The notes below the pieces were generated by a model. It saw only the letters and a program-made list of their open reading frames with translations. It had not been told where the DNA came from and searched no databases. 64,000 nt of DNA from the NCBI GenBank assembly GCA_030407315.1, contig JALQPE010000284.1:19821-83820 (forward strand), written 5' to 3'. The stretch comes from Asparagopsis taxiformis. Taxonomy: Eukaryota; Rhodophyta; Florideophyceae; Bonnemaisoniales; Bonnemaisoniaceae. The position numbers and the translations under genes were made by a program. Numbering within the stretch: the stretch's first letter is position 1; each line of letters opens with the position of its first letter. Shown piece after piece: positions 62,631 to 64,000 of this stretch.

Positions 62631-62649
62631 GCGCGCGCGAAGCGCGCGC
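62631..62649. other. GC hairpin with GAA loop, candidate Helitron 3' hairpin
   Basis: An 8-bp alternating GC stem around GAA, followed by CAGCGCGCC, 230 bp after the Helitron gene. The same hairpin followed by CAGTGCG is in both arms of element 1 (6248-6264 and about 31241-31257). A Helitron terminus normally has a short hairpin just before CTRR; no clear CTRR follows here. Confidence 0.4.
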
Positions 62650-62679
62650 CAGCGCGCCTTTAGCTCTTGTTATATTATT

Positions 62680-64000
62680 AAATCTTGCAAGGAAATTGTT
62701 AACAGAGAATCTGCATTCAGGGTTATGCGGACGTCTAAAGGTGTGGTCTCTGATTGGCACCAGTGCCAGATCACGCTACACTTTCACTACCACTTTGATT
62801 ACGACATCGCCAACGCTGACTGCCTGGCAACGTGCTCGTCCCTATAGCCCCGCAGATTGCGTACCGCCTTGTGCACGATGCTGGCATTTCTCAACGCGGC
62901 AATCGACGTGTGCTGTGCGCCGTCATATCGTGATACAGCAGTTTATCGATAGCAGCTCCCGCGCATCAGCGCCACTGCTTGTACCGGTGCTTGGCGGTCG
63001 GCATTCCTTGGTACGAAATTGGATCTGACACCGCATCGAATAGCGATGACATAAGCGCTATAAATATCAGCGAGACAATATGTTGCGCCTTATTCGCATA
63101 TTGAATTGAGCAAATCGCGCACAGAAGATCGTTCGGCCGACGACAAGCGCTAGATTGCGACGGGAAAAACCTATCAGCTGTCGCATCAAATTGTTATTTC
63201 AGGCGAATGATTACTACACCGCTCGGCAGCAGCGCGGGTATAATGCGGTAGTAATCAACGACGCCCGAATAGCGAACGCTGCGCGCCGGACAGAAAGCTC
63301 AGTGAGTGATGTCCAGCGCACGGGGTGCCTTGCGGGACGGCGAACATATCGTTAAGCGTGAGCGGAACGGATAGCAACGTAGGAAAATGATTCGATGAAC
63401 GACGACACCTGCATCAAGAAACATTCCATCACTGCGCGACACGAGCGGTGCACATGACGCGCAGCGGCGCGTCGGCTATAAACCGGGGTGCATCAACAGC
63501 CAGCCAGCGCAGCGGAGTCAATCAATCACAGCGCAACAGTCGACACGGCCAATCTGCGGATCGCTCGACGGCAAGCAAGTGCACGCCAGCGGAGGCGTAC
63601 ACGTCTGGTTGGCACGTCCGTCGCAGGGTGTGTGCGGTGTCCAGCGTTGGCAGCGATGGGAGCCGCGCGTAAATAGACGGCGGTGCGACGTGTGCGGGGA
63701 ATTGAAACGACGGGTGTCGAAGGGATGCGGGTTGAAATGAGGTGTGTGTTTATGTGATTGTGTTGCTACTCGTGTCTGGCGCCATGTCGACGCGATTGAC
63801 GCGTGCAAAACAGCGACGGATCGGTGTAAATTTGTGTTTGGCGGCGCGTCGACAGGTCCGGTGGCCACATTTACGCTGTTGAGAACGGCCAATGTGCCGT
63901 TCACAGCGCGGCTGTTCTCGCTGGTGCCCCGGAGAGACTCGGCGTCATCAATTCGAATGGGGTCGCGGTGGAGGTGGTGCTACCGAATGGACGCGGCGTT
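62680..64000. other. GC-rich right flank, no gene recognised
   Basis: Several short overlapping frames but no domain, repeat or RNA recognised. The tail (63350-64000) is GC-richer than the transposons to the left and could be older genomic DNA. Confidence 0.4.

Noticed and set aside
62626..63904. Short frames in the right flank as genes
   Set aside because: They overlap on both strands, lack domains and have low-complexity, GC-driven sequence.

Overview
The window is transposon-dense eukaryotic nuclear DNA. I find no convincing ordinary cellular gene, no RNA gene and no CRISPR array. The evidence for a eukaryote is an LTR retrotransposon with a C-terminal chromodomain, a Helitron with Rep and Pif1-type helicase parts, a BED-finger hAT element, a SET domain, and an array of GTAAGT...CTGAC...TAG splice-like signals. 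Long intronless transposon ORFs of this kind are known from fungi, oomycetes and red algae. The sequence alone does not let me choose among them.

The layout is a nest of insertions that can be ordered from target-site duplications (TSDs). A decayed hAT element lies at 18-2470 (8-bp TSD GAAATGAC). A decayed Helitron is the old host sequence: its gene is cut into three pieces (4079-5354, 32157-34049, 60889-62399) by two giant DNA transposons. Element 1 (5355-32150, TSD TTTATA) has 3.6-kb inverted arms around a divergent gene pair: a DUF7869-like transposase candidate with a BAH-like tail (9051-11690, minus) and a ParB-like plus adenine/cytosine-N DNA methyltransferase fusion (12873-15683, plus). 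Its right arm was later split by a young Ty3/Gypsy chromovirus (17374-29833, TSD CATAC, LTRs almost identical), which carries a long antisense ORF behind pol.

Element 2 (34056-60882, TSD ACAATC) interrupts the Helitron at a second site. It holds an array of hairpins (35.9-37.8 kb), a frameshifted ORF of unknown function (37.9-39.6 kb), and what looks like a further nested unit, element 3 (39716-59991). Element 3 carries the most interesting cargo: a 2-oxoglutarate/Fe(II) dioxygenase (42099-43772, minus) overlapping by 4 nt a ParB-like protein (43769-46099, minus), a DNA methyltransferase fused to a SET domain (48216-51410, plus), a coiled-coil gene split by a -1 shift at an A-AAA-AAG site (52071-54355, plus), and a large transposase-like protein (54433-57474, minus). 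Copies of a roughly 190-bp palindrome-bearing repeat bracket these gene blocks.

The candidate undescribed system is a transposon-borne chromatin-modification kit. Elements 1 and 2/3 are otherwise different, but each combines a transposase-like protein with a BAH-like C-terminus, a ParB/Srx-like domain, a beta-class DPPY DNA methyltransferase, and a shared small module (GG..AA..Y.WD...M). In element 1 this module is fused to the ParB-methyltransferase protein; in element 3 it sits at the N-terminus of the ParB-like protein. Element 3 adds a histone-methyltransferase-type SET domain and an oxygenase. I infer that these proteins mark or unmark element DNA and its chromatin. No assay or database search was available.
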